A stretch of DNA of 64,000 bases from Ensifer adhaerens (GTDB taxonomy: Bacteria > Pseudomonadota > Alphaproteobacteria > Rhizobiales > Rhizobiaceae). Positions 1-8,205 of this stretch are shown here, in pieces (positions within the stretch are counted from its first letter, which is position 1; every line of letters begins with the position of its first letter). The position numbers and the translations under genes were made by a program. The notes under the pieces were generated by a model. That model was not told where the DNA came from, made no database searches, and saw only the letters and a program-made list of their open reading frames with translations. Location: positions 1,644,409 through 1,708,408 of the forward strand of contig NZ_JABEKT010000001.1 in NCBI RefSeq assembly GCF_013283195.1. The letters are read 5' to 3'.

Positions 1-615
1 TTTGCATCCCTGGAAACAGAAACCCGTCTGCTGACAGCTCATACGGTCATCGCGATCGGCGGAGTTGATGGCCATGCGACCGGTGTGACATTCTTTGTAG
101 CCAAGCCTGTCAGCGCCGGCTTTGAATACCTTGAAGTTATTGTTGCCCGGCAGCCCTTCAATGCCGTTGGTGCGGGTCACCCCCATCTTGTCTTCCGCCC
201 TGGCATAGTACGGCTCGAGCTCAGCCAAGGTCAGCGGCCAGTCGAGCAGGTTGGCGCCCTCGACCTCGCCATAATGTGTCAGCGTCTTGAACTCGTGCTC
301 CTGGAAGCGCAGGGATGCGCCGGCCCAGTGTGTCGTCGTGCCGCCCACCGCCTTTACGATCCAGGCCGGCAGGTTGGGAAAGTCCTTCGAGACGCGCCAG
401 CCGCCGCCGGTCGTGCGGTGGTCAAGCCAGGCGAGCTGGGCGAAACTGTCCCATTCGTCGTTGATGAAATCCTCGTGTTCAATACGCGCACCGGCCTCGA
501 GCACGACGACGTCGATGCCCTTTTGCGCCAGCTCGTTGCCGAGCGTGCCGCCGCCGGCACCTGAACCGATGATGACGACCACGCTGTCGTCGTTGAGATC
601 ATAAGGAGCTGTCAT
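1..615 (-). CDS. GMC-family oxidoreductase, N-terminal part
   Basis: This is a glucose-methanol-choline type flavoprotein dehydrogenase cut by the left window edge; about 205 residues are visible. Near residue 17 the FAD-binding Rossmann motif GSGAGGGTLGNEL is followed by the acidic strand end VVVLEAG, and the GMC-type stretch GGTTTHWAG comes about 75 residues later. The ATG at 615 is preceded by a strong AGGAGG. It lies downstream of a gluconate-2-dehydrogenase subunit-3-like gene in the same orientation. Such pairs form periplasmic dehydrogenases for sugars, polyols or sugar acids. The substrate cannot be told from this fragment. Confidence 0.85.
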   Translation of the reverse strand, partial: MTAPYDLNDDSVVVIIGSGAGGGTLGNELAQKGIDVVVLEAGARIEHEDFINDEWDSFAQLAWLDHRTTGGGWRVSKDFPNLPAWIVKAVGGTTTHWAGASLRFQEHEFKTLTHYGEVEGANLLDWPLTLAELEPYYARAEDKMGVTRTNGIEGLPGNNNFKVFKAGADRLGYKECHTGRMAINSADRDDRMSCQQTGFCFQGCK

Positions 616-695
616 GGTTTCCTCCTGAAACATGGACGATCGGCGCCATGCGCCTCGCAGCTGCGCCTCCTCCAGCGCCGGCCGTCAAATCGTCG

Positions 696-1226
696 TCAAA
701 GCCATTCGATGTCGTCGAAACCGCGGGCGATATAGCCGCCTTTTGAATAGGATTCGCCCTCGTAGCCGAAATGTGGCCAGAGCTCCTTCTGGTTATAGAA
801 TGAGACGACGAGGTCGCCGCGCACCGCCTGGAAGAATGGCGTTGTCTCGATCTCGCGCAGGATCTCGACGCGGTCGTCCTCCCAACCGAGGCCACGGTAG
901 CCGCCTTCACCGGCCCGCTTGTCGAGATCGGCAATGCCAGCCTCGATCAATTCCTTATGTTGCCCGTCCGTGCCTGCCTTGGTGTCATGCCCCTTCACGG
1001 CGATGGCGTAGAAACGGTCGGCGATAGAATCGTGCGGATAGATATCGCGGGCGAGCTTGATCAGCGTGGCCATGGTGTCGGGCTTCAGCGCCGTCGTCGC
1101 CATCCCCCACGCCCTGTCCGGGCTGATCACCGCACTGCCGGTAATTATGAGCGCGGCGCCGATCGTGCCGCGCTTCAAAAGCTCGCGCCGGGAAAGACCG
1201 GGACGCTGCTCGTAGATGGTGGTCAT
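696..1226 (-). CDS. Tat-exported gluconate 2-dehydrogenase subunit 3 family protein
   Basis: A 176-residue protein with an N-terminal twin-arginine signal (SRRELLK at about residue 12, then a hydrophobic stretch AALIITGSAVIS). The remainder resembles the small subunit 3 of membrane-bound FAD dehydrogenases, with the helical start TMATLIKLARDIYPHD and the C-terminal FGYEGESYSKGGY. It probably accompanies the GMC flavoprotein encoded just downstream, the two being exported together by Tat. The short intergenic gap suggests one transcript. The electron acceptor, usually a cytochrome c subunit, is not visible here. Confidence 0.8.
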   Translation of the reverse strand: MTTIYEQRPGLSRRELLKRGTIGAALIITGSAVISPDRAWGMATTALKPDTMATLIKLARDIYPHDSIADRFYAIAVKGHDTKAGTDGQHKELIEAGIADLDKRAGEGGYRGLGWEDDRVEILREIETTPFFQAVRGDLVVSFYNQKELWPHFGYEGESYSKGGYIARGFDDIEWL

Positions 1227-1283
1227 GTTGCATTCCTCCCATTGCGTTTGAAACCGGCGGCTCTCCTCAGGCCGCCGATCCGT

Positions 1284-1679
1284 TCATTTGAAACGGCCGT
1301 GCCGTTGCAGGACCTCGATCTTGTAGCCATCAGGATCGGTAACGAAGAAGAAGCGGGCGACAGCGCCGCCATCGCCTTTGAATTCCACTATCTTGCCAAT
1401 GGTGAAACCGAGCGCCGAAAGGCGGGCGTGTTCGCTATCGAGGTCGGAAACCGACACGGCGAAATGGCCGTAGCCGTCGCCGAGATTGTAGGGCTCCGCG
1501 CGGCCCTTATTGATCGTCAGCTCAAGCTCGAATTCGCTTTCGGCGTTGCGCATGTAAACGAGAGTGAAGGTCTCGAAGTCGAGCCTGTCGGCGACGGCAA
1601 GGCCGAAGGCATCCTTATAGAAGGCGACGGACCGGTCTTCGTCCAGAACGCGGATCATCGAGTGGATGGATTTCGCCAT
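1284..1679 (-). CDS. VOC-family glyoxalase I-like protein
   Basis: A 131-residue vicinal-oxygen-chelate protein. Two beta-alpha-beta-beta-beta repeats can be read: SMIRVLDEDRSVAFYKDAFG and GYGHFAVSVSDLDSEHARL. Candidate metal ligands are His6, Glu51 or Glu53, His72 and Glu122 (YKIEVLQR), the layout of lactoylglutathione lyases. A role in methylglyoxal or related aldehyde detoxification is plausible, but the VOC fold also covers dioxygenases and resistance proteins, so the substrate is uncertain. It is a neighbour of the dehydrogenase genes on the same strand, separated by about 60 bp. Confidence 0.75.
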   Translation of the reverse strand: MAKSIHSMIRVLDEDRSVAFYKDAFGLAVADRLDFETFTLVYMRNAESEFELELTINKGRAEPYNLGDGYGHFAVSVSDLDSEHARLSALGFTIGKIVEFKGDGGAVARFFFVTDPDGYKIEVLQRHGRFK

Positions 1680-1889
1680 GCTGTCTTTCCTGCTTGGAGT
1701 TCGAAGTGTTGCAGTGAATGTGCGCCTGGATTCGCCGTTGCGGGTAGCAGCCTGTTACCGCACGCTGATTTTCATTTCTGGAGTTGCAGAAGAAGGATAT
1801 TTTGCGTTTTCCGGCGTGGAAGGATGATTTGACCAGGCGCAGGCCGCGCCGCATAATCACATCATAAAAACAAGACTGGAGGATATGCC

Positions 1890-2198
1890 ATGTGTGAGGT
1901 TTTTGCGGGCCAGGACCCGCAACGCTACCGCCCCGTCAACCGTTCGGTGCGGATTGGTGGGCACTCGACGAGCATTCAGCTCGAAGCTGCTTTCTGGGTG
2001 CTGATCGACGAAATTGCGGCCGGCCAGGGCATGTCGACGTCGCGTTTTCTCTCAACACTCTACGACGAGGCGCTGGAGATCAACGGCGCAGTATCGAATT
2101 TCGCATCGCTTCTGCGCACGAGCTGTCTGATCTACCTAATGGGCGGCGCCGAAAAAAGCGACGTCGGCAGTAAGTTTCATATTGTTGCTGCTGAGTAG
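1890..2198 (+). CDS. Ribbon-helix-helix domain protein
   Basis: A 102-residue basic protein. The segment NRSVRIGGHSTSIQLEAAFW, followed by LIDEIAAGQGMSTSRFLSTLYDEAL, fits the rhizobial RHH_4 type of ribbon-helix-helix proteins: a beta strand, then two helices. An AGGA-containing stretch precedes the ATG. Proteins of this family are assumed to bind DNA or to be small regulators; no target can be assigned. It stands alone between oppositely oriented genes. Confidence 0.65.
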   Translation: MCEVFAGQDPQRYRPVNRSVRIGGHSTSIQLEAAFWVLIDEIAAGQGMSTSRFLSTLYDEALEINGAVSNFASLLRTSCLIYLMGGAEKSDVGSKFHIVAAE

Positions 2199-2366
2199 CA
2201 GGCGAAAAAAGGCCTTCTTTTTTAAAGTGTGCGGCCGCCGCGGCAGGGCGAGCATGGCAGGCGCCCCTGTTTCGATGTTCGCAGTGCCCTCTGGCCTCCG
2301 AAGCTCTTGGTCGTAAGCGGTTTGTTGGCCAAGTTCGACTTGAGAAAAGGTGCCGGCAGCTTCAAC

Positions 2367-3344
2367 TCATAGATCAAACTGATAGCGAAGAACGTAATCT
2401 GTATCCTTGGCCTCGATCGGCTTCTTGCACTCGGAGCAAGCCACAATCGCTGAAAAATCCTGTCCGCAGGCCTTATGGCGCAGTCGCAAAGGTGGCTTTC
2501 CATCGGCAAGCCACCGGTCTCCCCATGCCATCATCACGAGCATCGGCTTGTAGAGGTCCAGGCCCATTTCAGTGAAGCGATACTCAAAGCGATCGCCAGA
2601 ATTGTAAGGGACCTTTCGCAGGACGCCGGATTGAACGAGCCGGGCTAGCCTATCCGCAAGGATGTTCGTCGCTATGCCCAGGTTTTCCCGCATTTCTTCG
2701 AAGCGTCGGACGCCGTACCACCCCTCGCGGAGAATAAGGAAACTCCACCGGTCCCCGATTATGGCGAGGGTGCGAGCCACCGAGCAGGGTCGTACCCGCT
2801 CAAGAAGGGTTGGGTCAGAGCTGCGGCGGGAGGTTGGGCGCGCTTCGACAGGAGCGTAGCCGGCACCCGGCCCATCGCGGGGCGCAACCTCTCGCGCGGT
2901 AAAGGGTTCAAGGCACTCGCTACAAACGGTAACTGGATGGCATTCACAACCACATCCCTTGTGTACCAATTGGAGCGGGGGCTTGCTCCCCCCGGTCAAC
3001 CATTTGTCGCCGAACTCCATCAAGGACAACATGGTGGGAAAGAGGTCCTTGCCCCGAGGTGTTAGAAAATATTGCTGACCGGGCTCGTTCGGCCGCTTCC
3101 CGAGGCTGAAGATTTCGTTTGCGACCAAAGCTGAAAGTCGCGACGACAAGGTCTGACGGGGAATCCCCAGGCGCTGATGAAACTTGTCAAAACGTCGGAC
3201 GCCGAAATAGGCTTCGCGAAGTATCAGGAAGTTCCAGGTATCGAGGACGATCTCCATCGTGCGACGAACGGACGATTGCCGTTGCAGCAGCAGGGGAGAC
3301 TGCGGGGAACCCGCTGCGGATTGAATTTTGCTGATCTTGTTCAA
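2367..3344 (-). CDS. Tandem-duplicated HxlR-family transcription regulator
   Basis: A 325-residue protein with two HxlR winged-helix domains in one chain. Domain 1 spans roughly residues 25-115 (DTWNFLILREAYFGVRRFD) and domain 2 roughly 185-285 (GDRWSFLILREGWYGVRRFE). Each is followed by a cysteine cluster: CGCECHPVTVCSEC after the first, CGQDFSAIVACSEC after the second, probably zinc-ribbon-like. Usual HxlR proteins are about 100-150 residues and work as homodimers, so this is a single-chain pseudo-dimer. It sits downstream of the molybdenum hydroxylase operon on the same strand. A sequence 60 bp upstream of its start recurs in two other promoter regions of the cluster, suggesting autoregulation and control of the regulon. 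Confidence 0.85.
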   Translation of the reverse strand: MNKISKIQSAAGSPQSPLLLQRQSSVRRTMEIVLDTWNFLILREAYFGVRRFDKFHQRLGIPRQTLSSRLSALVANEIFSLGKRPNEPGQQYFLTPRGKDLFPTMLSLMEFGDKWLTGGSKPPLQLVHKGCGCECHPVTVCSECLEPFTAREVAPRDGPGAGYAPVEARPTSRRSSDPTLLERVRPCSVARTLAIIGDRWSFLILREGWYGVRRFEEMRENLGIATNILADRLARLVQSGVLRKVPYNSGDRFEYRFTEMGLDLYKPMLVMMAWGDRWLADGKPPLRLRHKACGQDFSAIVACSECKKPIEAKDTDYVLRYQFDL

Positions 3345-3402
3345 GGCGATAACAATCGTTTTCCGGCCAAAGCGAAATCACACCTCGTGACTATAAAATG
3401 CC

Positions 3403-3419
3403 AAGTCTAATATTGAAAG
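3403..3419 (-). promoter_or_regulatory. Putative HxlR operator upstream of the regulator gene
   Basis: The + strand reads AAGTCTAATATTGAAAG. It matches 15 of 17 bases of the sequence found at 12526-12542 and, inverted, at 8111-8127. It lies about 60 bp upstream of the tandem-HxlR start codon. The site is not palindromic, which would suit a regulator with two non-identical fused DNA-binding domains. Binding is inferred. Confidence 0.5.
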
Positions 3420-3459
3420 TTTCCCAAACGTTTTATCTCCATCTAATTGCAGGCAAATC

Positions 3460-5856
3460 TCAGGCGCAGTCGCCGTGATCACCTGCCGCCTTCCGGCGGC
3501 GCAGCATCTGGAATATTCTCTCGGGCGTCACAGGCAGCGTCTCCACTGAAACGCCCAGATGGGACAGCGCGTCGGATACCGCGTTTGCGATTGTCGCTGG
3601 CGCACCGATCGTCCCTCCTTCACCCATGCCGCGGAACCCGCCGATATTGTTAGGCAGGTCTGCCTCAATGTGGACAATCCCGATGTCGGGCACATTGCTT
3701 GCAACGGGGACCAGGTAGTCGGCGAGGCTGGCGGCGACCGGTTGTCCCTGGTCGTCGTGAATGACTTCCTCTAGTAGCGCCGCGCCTATTCCCTGTGCGA
3801 CCGCGCCGTGTACCTGTCCATCTACGATCATCGGATTGATGATCTTGCCGCAGTCTTCGGCGACCACGTAACGCAGGATTTTCACGCCATAGGTTGCTGG
3901 GTCGACCTCGACCATCGCGAGATGTGTCGACGAACAGGCGGTGCCCAGATAGGGATCGTACGTTTCCGATGCGGTCAGGTCCTCGCGCTGGTCGCGCGGG
4001 ATGCGGCCCATTTGCGTGTATACAGCGGACGCGACCTCCTTGAGTGTCATCGTGGCGTTCGAACTGCGGCTCGAGATGATCCCGTCGTGAATGTCGAGGT
4101 CTTCGACGTTCTGCTCCAGAAGGTAGGCGGCCGCACGCAACACCTTTCCCTTGACCACGCGGGCCGCAAGGGTCGCCGCGCCTCCGCCAAGGACCGCCGA
4201 GCGGCTGGCGTAGGTCCCGCTCGACATGGGTACCAATGCGCTGTCGCCGTGCCTGACCTCGATGTCCTCAAGCTTGCAGCCGAGTTCGTCGACGATAACC
4301 TGCGCAAGCGTGGTTTCCAGCCCCTGTCCGTGAGAGGAGATCCCGAACGCGGCAGTGATGGCCCCCGTCGCATCGATTTCGATTTTGGACGTCTCAGTCC
4401 CGGTATTGATCGGCATTCCCGGCGCGACCGAGATGCGCGAACCAATACCGGTGAGCTCCGCGTAGCTCGCAAGGCCGATGCCGACCCAGCGGCCGCTCTT
4501 TCTCGCTTCGTCTCGTTCACGGACGAGGTTGGGATAGTCTACGTGATCGCACGCGCCCTGGAGGCATTCCTGGAAGGCTGATTTGTCCCATATGATGCCA
4601 GATGCGGTGCGGTAGGGAAATTCCTCGGCTCTGACCAGGTTCTTCCTGCGGAATTCGACGGGGTCCATCCCGAGCTTTCGGGCGGCCATTTCGACGAGCC
4701 GCTCCATCGCGAACGTCGACGAAGGTCGGCCGACGCCGCGGTAAGGTCCTGTCGGCGGCTTTGGCGTGAGGACGCCCCTGATACGACCGCGGTAGTGCTC
4801 CATCCGGTAGGGCCCAGGGAGGAAGCTGACCACTTGCACGGTTTCGAGCGCGGCGGTCCACGGATAGATGGAGTACGCACCGACATCGCCGATGACATCG
4901 GCTCTAAGGCCGATCAGCATACCATCGCTGGTTACCGCGAGTTCCGCCTCGATCAGTTCGTCGAATGCCTGGCTTGTCGCAGACAAATCCTCGAGGCGAT
5001 CGCTGACGAACTTGACAGGACGCTTCAGTTTCCGGGCGAGGGCGCACACGAGAATTTCCTCTCCGTAGAGAGATCCCTTGCCACCGAAACTTCCACCGAC
5101 ATCCGGAGCGACCACCCGCAGGCGGGTTCCCGGCAAGTCGAGACAGCCGGATAGGACGTCCCGGATTACTCCGGGGATGTTGGACGAGGTGTAAAGGACA
5201 AGCGATTGCTTCCGGCCGTCCCATTCGGCGAGATAGGACCTGTTCTCCATCGCGACCGCCGTCTTTCGGGTCATCCGGAAACGGCCCTTGACCGTTACCG
5301 CCGCATCCTCGAAGGCGGCATCCACGTCTCCTCGCTTGAACTCACGTCTAATGATCGTGTTCGTTCCAGCTTCTTCATGCAGGAGCGGGGCATCGTCCTT
5401 GACGGCGTCTACCTGCCGGATCGCAAAAGGAAGCGATTCGTATTCGATGTTGATGTGCTCGAGCGCGTCCTCGGCGGCATAGCGGCTTTCCGCGACGACC
5501 GCGACGACCGGCTCGCCCACATACCGCACCTTCTCACGAGCCAGGGGCCAGATCGGAGTTGCGTAGTATCCGGGCATGCGCGAGGTTGGAATGGCCGGAT
5601 TGATCTCGCCTTCCAGATCGCTTGCATCATAGATTGCGACCACGCCTGGGACGGAAAAGGCGTCGCCAACGTCGATGTTCAGAATGCGGGCATGAGGTTG
5701 GTCTGAGCGTCGCAGGGCGACATGCAGCATACCTGCGGGAGCCATATCGTCCACATACTGCCCGACGCCCGCGAGAAGTCGCGGATCCTCCGTGCGTTTG
5801 ACGCGCTTGCCGACCAGCTTTGGACGAAGTTCAATGGAATGATCGCCGTGGCTCAT
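3460..5856 (-). CDS. Xanthine dehydrogenase/CO dehydrogenase-type molybdopterin-binding large subunit
   Basis: A 798-residue catalytic subunit of the molybdenum hydroxylase family. Visible signatures are the N-terminal entry KRVKRTEDPRLLAG, the cofactor loop VGGSFGGKG, the substrate-side motif GPYRGVGRP, and near the C-terminus GMGEGGTIGAPA with the presumed catalytic glutamate. The CO dehydrogenase loop carrying the catalytic Cys is not present in recognisable form, so hydroxylation of an aldehyde or heterocycle is more likely than CO oxidation. The ATG overlaps the stop of the lactonase-like gene by 4 bp. Partner FAD and 2Fe-2S subunits lie upstream in the same operon. Confidence 0.9.
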   Translation of the reverse strand: MSHGDHSIELRPKLVGKRVKRTEDPRLLAGVGQYVDDMAPAGMLHVALRRSDQPHARILNIDVGDAFSVPGVVAIYDASDLEGEINPAIPTSRMPGYYATPIWPLAREKVRYVGEPVVAVVAESRYAAEDALEHINIEYESLPFAIRQVDAVKDDAPLLHEEAGTNTIIRREFKRGDVDAAFEDAAVTVKGRFRMTRKTAVAMENRSYLAEWDGRKQSLVLYTSSNIPGVIRDVLSGCLDLPGTRLRVVAPDVGGSFGGKGSLYGEEILVCALARKLKRPVKFVSDRLEDLSATSQAFDELIEAELAVTSDGMLIGLRADVIGDVGAYSIYPWTAALETVQVVSFLPGPYRMEHYRGRIRGVLTPKPPTGPYRGVGRPSSTFAMERLVEMAARKLGMDPVEFRRKNLVRAEEFPYRTASGIIWDKSAFQECLQGACDHVDYPNLVRERDEARKSGRWVGIGLASYAELTGIGSRISVAPGMPINTGTETSKIEIDATGAITAAFGISSHGQGLETTLAQVIVDELGCKLEDIEVRHGDSALVPMSSGTYASRSAVLGGGAATLAARVVKGKVLRAAAYLLEQNVEDLDIHDGIISSRSSNATMTLKEVASAVYTQMGRIPRDQREDLTASETYDPYLGTACSSTHLAMVEVDPATYGVKILRYVVAEDCGKIINPMIVDGQVHGAVAQGIGAALLEEVIHDDQGQPVAASLADYLVPVASNVPDIGIVHIEADLPNNIGGFRGMGEGGTIGAPATIANAVSDALSHLGVSVETLPVTPERIFQMLRRRKAAGDHGDCA

Positions 5857-6614
5857 TCATAATACTCCAATCCCTTGCGCAGATCCTGCCACTGGCCATC
5901 GTCGTGTCCGGAGATCACCGTATCGCCCCTGTCCCGGAATGACTTGAGTTCGGCGAGTGCTTTTGCCGCAAGATCCAGATCCCATGTGTTCTTGGGAGCG
6001 ACGCCCTCGTCGATGTTGATCTGCAGCGGCGCTGCGTCGGAGGCCAGAACGAAAACGCCGTCGCGTTGCAGCGATACGCGCGCGACCGTCATTCCTGGCG
6101 TGTGCCCGGGCATGGGAAGCAGGACGATCCGCCCGTCGCCGAAGACGTCATGCTCGGCCTTGAACGTCTGGAACCCTTGAGGCTGGTCCCATTCGTGGCG
6201 AAGGTAGCCCTGGTTTTCGGCTCCGCCAGCCTGCGCTGCCGCGACCTCCGCCTCGTGACAGAGGATCGTGGCGGAGCGGAAATAGGAATTGCATCCGCAA
6301 TGGTCCGGATGGAGGTGAGAGCAGATCACGACGTCGATGTCGTCGGGCGTCAGCTCAAGATGCTTGAGCTGTTCGACGACCGTTTGCTCAGGCGCGAAAA
6401 TTGGCGTCATGACCTTGCTCAGCCCGCCCCAGCGAGCCTGTGGATCTTTCGCGGCTTCCGGACTGCAGCCGCTGTCGAAAAGTACGTTGCCCGTTGGGTG
6501 TCTTATCAGCGCCGAATGGACAGGCAGTTCGATCGTTTCTTCCTTGGCCGCGCCGGGAACGTAGATGGAGCGACGCATGCGCAGGCGCCCCCCTTCAAGA
6601 AAATGCAACTTCAT
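5853..6614 (-). CDS. Metallo-beta-lactamase-fold lactonase-like hydrolase
   Basis: A 253-residue protein of the N-acyl-homoserine-lactonase branch of the metallo-beta-lactamase fold. The dinuclear zinc motif is HLHPDHCG (near residue 100), with a later His in MPGHTPG, Asp in ASDAAPL and the terminal ISGHDDGQW. The gene overlaps both neighbours by 4 bp and is embedded between the large and the iron-sulfur subunit genes of a molybdenum hydroxylase. It probably opens a lactone or similar cyclic ester made in the pathway. Quenching of quorum signals is possible but less likely given the operon. It is more distant from AttM/BlcC than the second copy at 47696. Confidence 0.85.
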   Translation of the reverse strand: MKLHFLEGGRLRMRRSIYVPGAAKEETIELPVHSALIRHPTGNVLFDSGCSPEAAKDPQARWGGLSKVMTPIFAPEQTVVEQLKHLELTPDDIDVVICSHLHPDHCGCNSYFRSATILCHEAEVAAAQAGGAENQGYLRHEWDQPQGFQTFKAEHDVFGDGRIVLLPMPGHTPGMTVARVSLQRDGVFVLASDAAPLQINIDEGVAPKNTWDLDLAAKALAELKSFRDRGDTVISGHDDGQWQDLRKGLEYYE

Positions 6615-7090
6615 TTCAGGGGTCCTCTTTCATTGGCGAGTTCGCGGACGGCGTTGACAATGTTCTCGTAGCCGGTGCAGCGACAGATGTTGCCAGAGAG
6701 CGCTTCACGGATCTGCTCATCGGTATCGAGCGGATGGTGGCGCAACAAATCGGTTATCGCCATGATGAAGCCGGGCGTGCAGAACCCGCACTGCAGGCCG
6801 TGGTGCTGCCGGAAGGCTTCCTGGATCCGGCCCAAACTATCGACGGTGCCTTGTCCCTCGACCGTCTCGATCTCCATTCCGTCGGCCTGGACAGCGAGCG
6901 TCAGACACGACCTCGCACTCCTGCCGTCGAGGATGACCGTGCAGGCCCCGCAGACACCATGTTCACAGCCGACATGGGTGCCGGTCAGGCCGAGTTCGCA
7001 GCGTATGAAGTCGCTGAGCAGCAGACGCGGCTCTATCGATCTCGTATGGCTCACGCCGTTTACGCCGACGGTGATCGTCTTCTTATCCAT
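6611..7090 (-). CDS. 2Fe-2S subunit of molybdenum hydroxylase
   Basis: A 159-residue CoxS/YagT-type electron-transfer subunit. The plant-ferredoxin cluster motif CEHGVCGACTVILDG is followed by the second cluster motif CGFCTPGFIMA ... CRCTGYENIV. The ATG at 7090 (MDKKTITVGV) is chosen over a start 20 codons upstream because it matches the family N-terminus; the upstream extension would lie wholly inside the FAD-subunit gene. It overlaps the FAD-subunit gene by 8 bp and the lactonase gene by 4 bp, so translation is probably coupled. Confidence 0.92.
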   Translation of the reverse strand: MDKKTITVGVNGVSHTRSIEPRLLLSDFIRCELGLTGTHVGCEHGVCGACTVILDGRSARSCLTLAVQADGMEIETVEGQGTVDSLGRIQEAFRQHHGLQCGFCTPGFIMAITDLLRHHPLDTDEQIREALSGNICRCTGYENIVNAVRELANERGPLK

Positions 7091-7970
7091 GCGTTCGTCC
7101 TCCACGGGTCTCGGCTCGGGTCCACGCGTCCCGCAAAGCACGTCGGGCAAGCGCGCCGGAAAGGTGCCGCCGGTAGTCGGCCGAAGCGTGGATATCCGTG
7201 TTCGGGGTGAGAACGCTGCTCAGTGTCTCCCCAACCCGGTCCAGAACCTCATCGGAGAGCTTGTTGCCCTCGACCAGTTCCTGGATTTCGACAAGGCGCA
7301 ACGGCGTTTCGCCAACGCCCATCATGCCGAAGCGTACATCGCATGCCACGCCGTCAACAACGCGCATCGTCGTCGCGACGCAGGCCAGTGCAAAGTCGCC
7401 CTGGCGTTTGGAAAATTCCTCGAAGCCCCAGCCTGTGTCAGACGGAAGCGTGTCGATCTCGACCGCCGTCACGAATTCATCCGGTTCAAGCGAATTCATC
7501 AGGGAGCCGACGAAAAACTCGGGGGCGGGAATCTCCCTTTCGCCGCGAATGGAGGAGGCGATGATCGTCCCGTCGAGCAACAGCGTCATCATCGGCATCT
7601 CCGCTGCAGGATCGGCATGGCATACGCTTCCGCAAAAAGTGCCTCGATTGCGTACGGTCATATGTGCGACGTGGTGCATGGCGTCGCGCAGGATGGGGAC
7701 GTGCTGTTCGATCAGGCTGTTCGTCGCAGTCATGTAGTGACGCACTGTGGCGCCGATCTTGAGGCGCGCTCCGCGCAGCTCGATACGGTCGAGGCCGGGA
7801 ATTCTATTGATGTCGATGAGGACCGTTGGTTTGACCAGACGAAAATTGATCATTGGCATGAGGCTTTGCCCGCCTGCGATGATCTTGCCATCCCCTCCCG
7901 CAGCAGCGAGTGCCTCTGCCGCATCATCAACAGTGCTTGCGGCGAAATAGTCGAACGATGCAGGCTTCAT
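7083..7970 (-). CDS. FAD-binding medium subunit of molybdenum hydroxylase
   Basis: A 295-residue CoxM-type subunit. FAD-binding landmarks are AGGQSLMPMINFRL near residue 32 and TVRNRGTFCGSVCHADPAAE near residue 105. It is the first gene of the operon FAD subunit, 2Fe-2S subunit, lactonase, large subunit, and is divergent from the CoxG-like gene at 8206. One copy of the putative 17-bp HxlR operator lies in the divergent region. With its partners it would form an (alpha-beta-gamma)2 cytoplasmic hydroxylase. Confidence 0.92.
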   Translation of the reverse strand: MKPASFDYFAASTVDDAAEALAAAGGDGKIIAGGQSLMPMINFRLVKPTVLIDINRIPGLDRIELRGARLKIGATVRHYMTATNSLIEQHVPILRDAMHHVAHMTVRNRGTFCGSVCHADPAAEMPMMTLLLDGTIIASSIRGEREIPAPEFFVGSLMNSLEPDEFVTAVEIDTLPSDTGWGFEEFSKRQGDFALACVATTMRVVDGVACDVRFGMMGVGETPLRLVEIQELVEGNKLSDEVLDRVGETLSSVLTPNTDIHASADYRRHLSGALARRALRDAWTRAETRGGRTHG

Positions 7971-8110
7971 GTCGTCACCATGACATGGATGGAACGAATT
8001 TGGTGCGGTGCCGGCTGAACTCGGCCGCTGGGATGAAAGTCACTTCCTTCAGGTCTGTCATGTGGTCTCCTCCGGCGTCCTCACTGAGGGGCTTGCCTTC
8101 GTATATTTCA

Positions 8111-8127
8111 CTTGCATTATTAGACTT
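8111..8127 (+). promoter_or_regulatory. Putative HxlR operator between hydroxylase operon and CoxG-like gene
   Basis: CTTGCATTATTAGACTT is the exact reverse complement of the sequence at 12526-12542 (17 of 17) and nearly that of 3403-3419. It lies 141 bp upstream of the FAD-subunit start on the minus strand and about 80 bp before the CoxG-like start on the plus strand. It is likely to serve one or both divergent promoters; binding by the nearby tandem HxlR protein is inferred. Confidence 0.6.
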
Positions 8128-8205
8128 AAGATAGGAATGTCAAGCTATCCTGCTGGTCCCCGGTCGTCGGGGCGAGCCTCAATCACACGAGAGGAGGAAA
8201 TAGAT

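Noticed and set aside
3460..5856. Assignment of the hydroxylase as a true aerobic CO dehydrogenase
   Set aside because: The Cys-containing active-site loop of form I CoxL could not be found; the sequence has GPYRGVGRP instead, so only family-level naming is justified.
6675..8018. A 447-codon plus-strand frame across the hydroxylase subunit genes
   Set aside because: It crosses three well-supported minus-strand genes and shows no family similarity.
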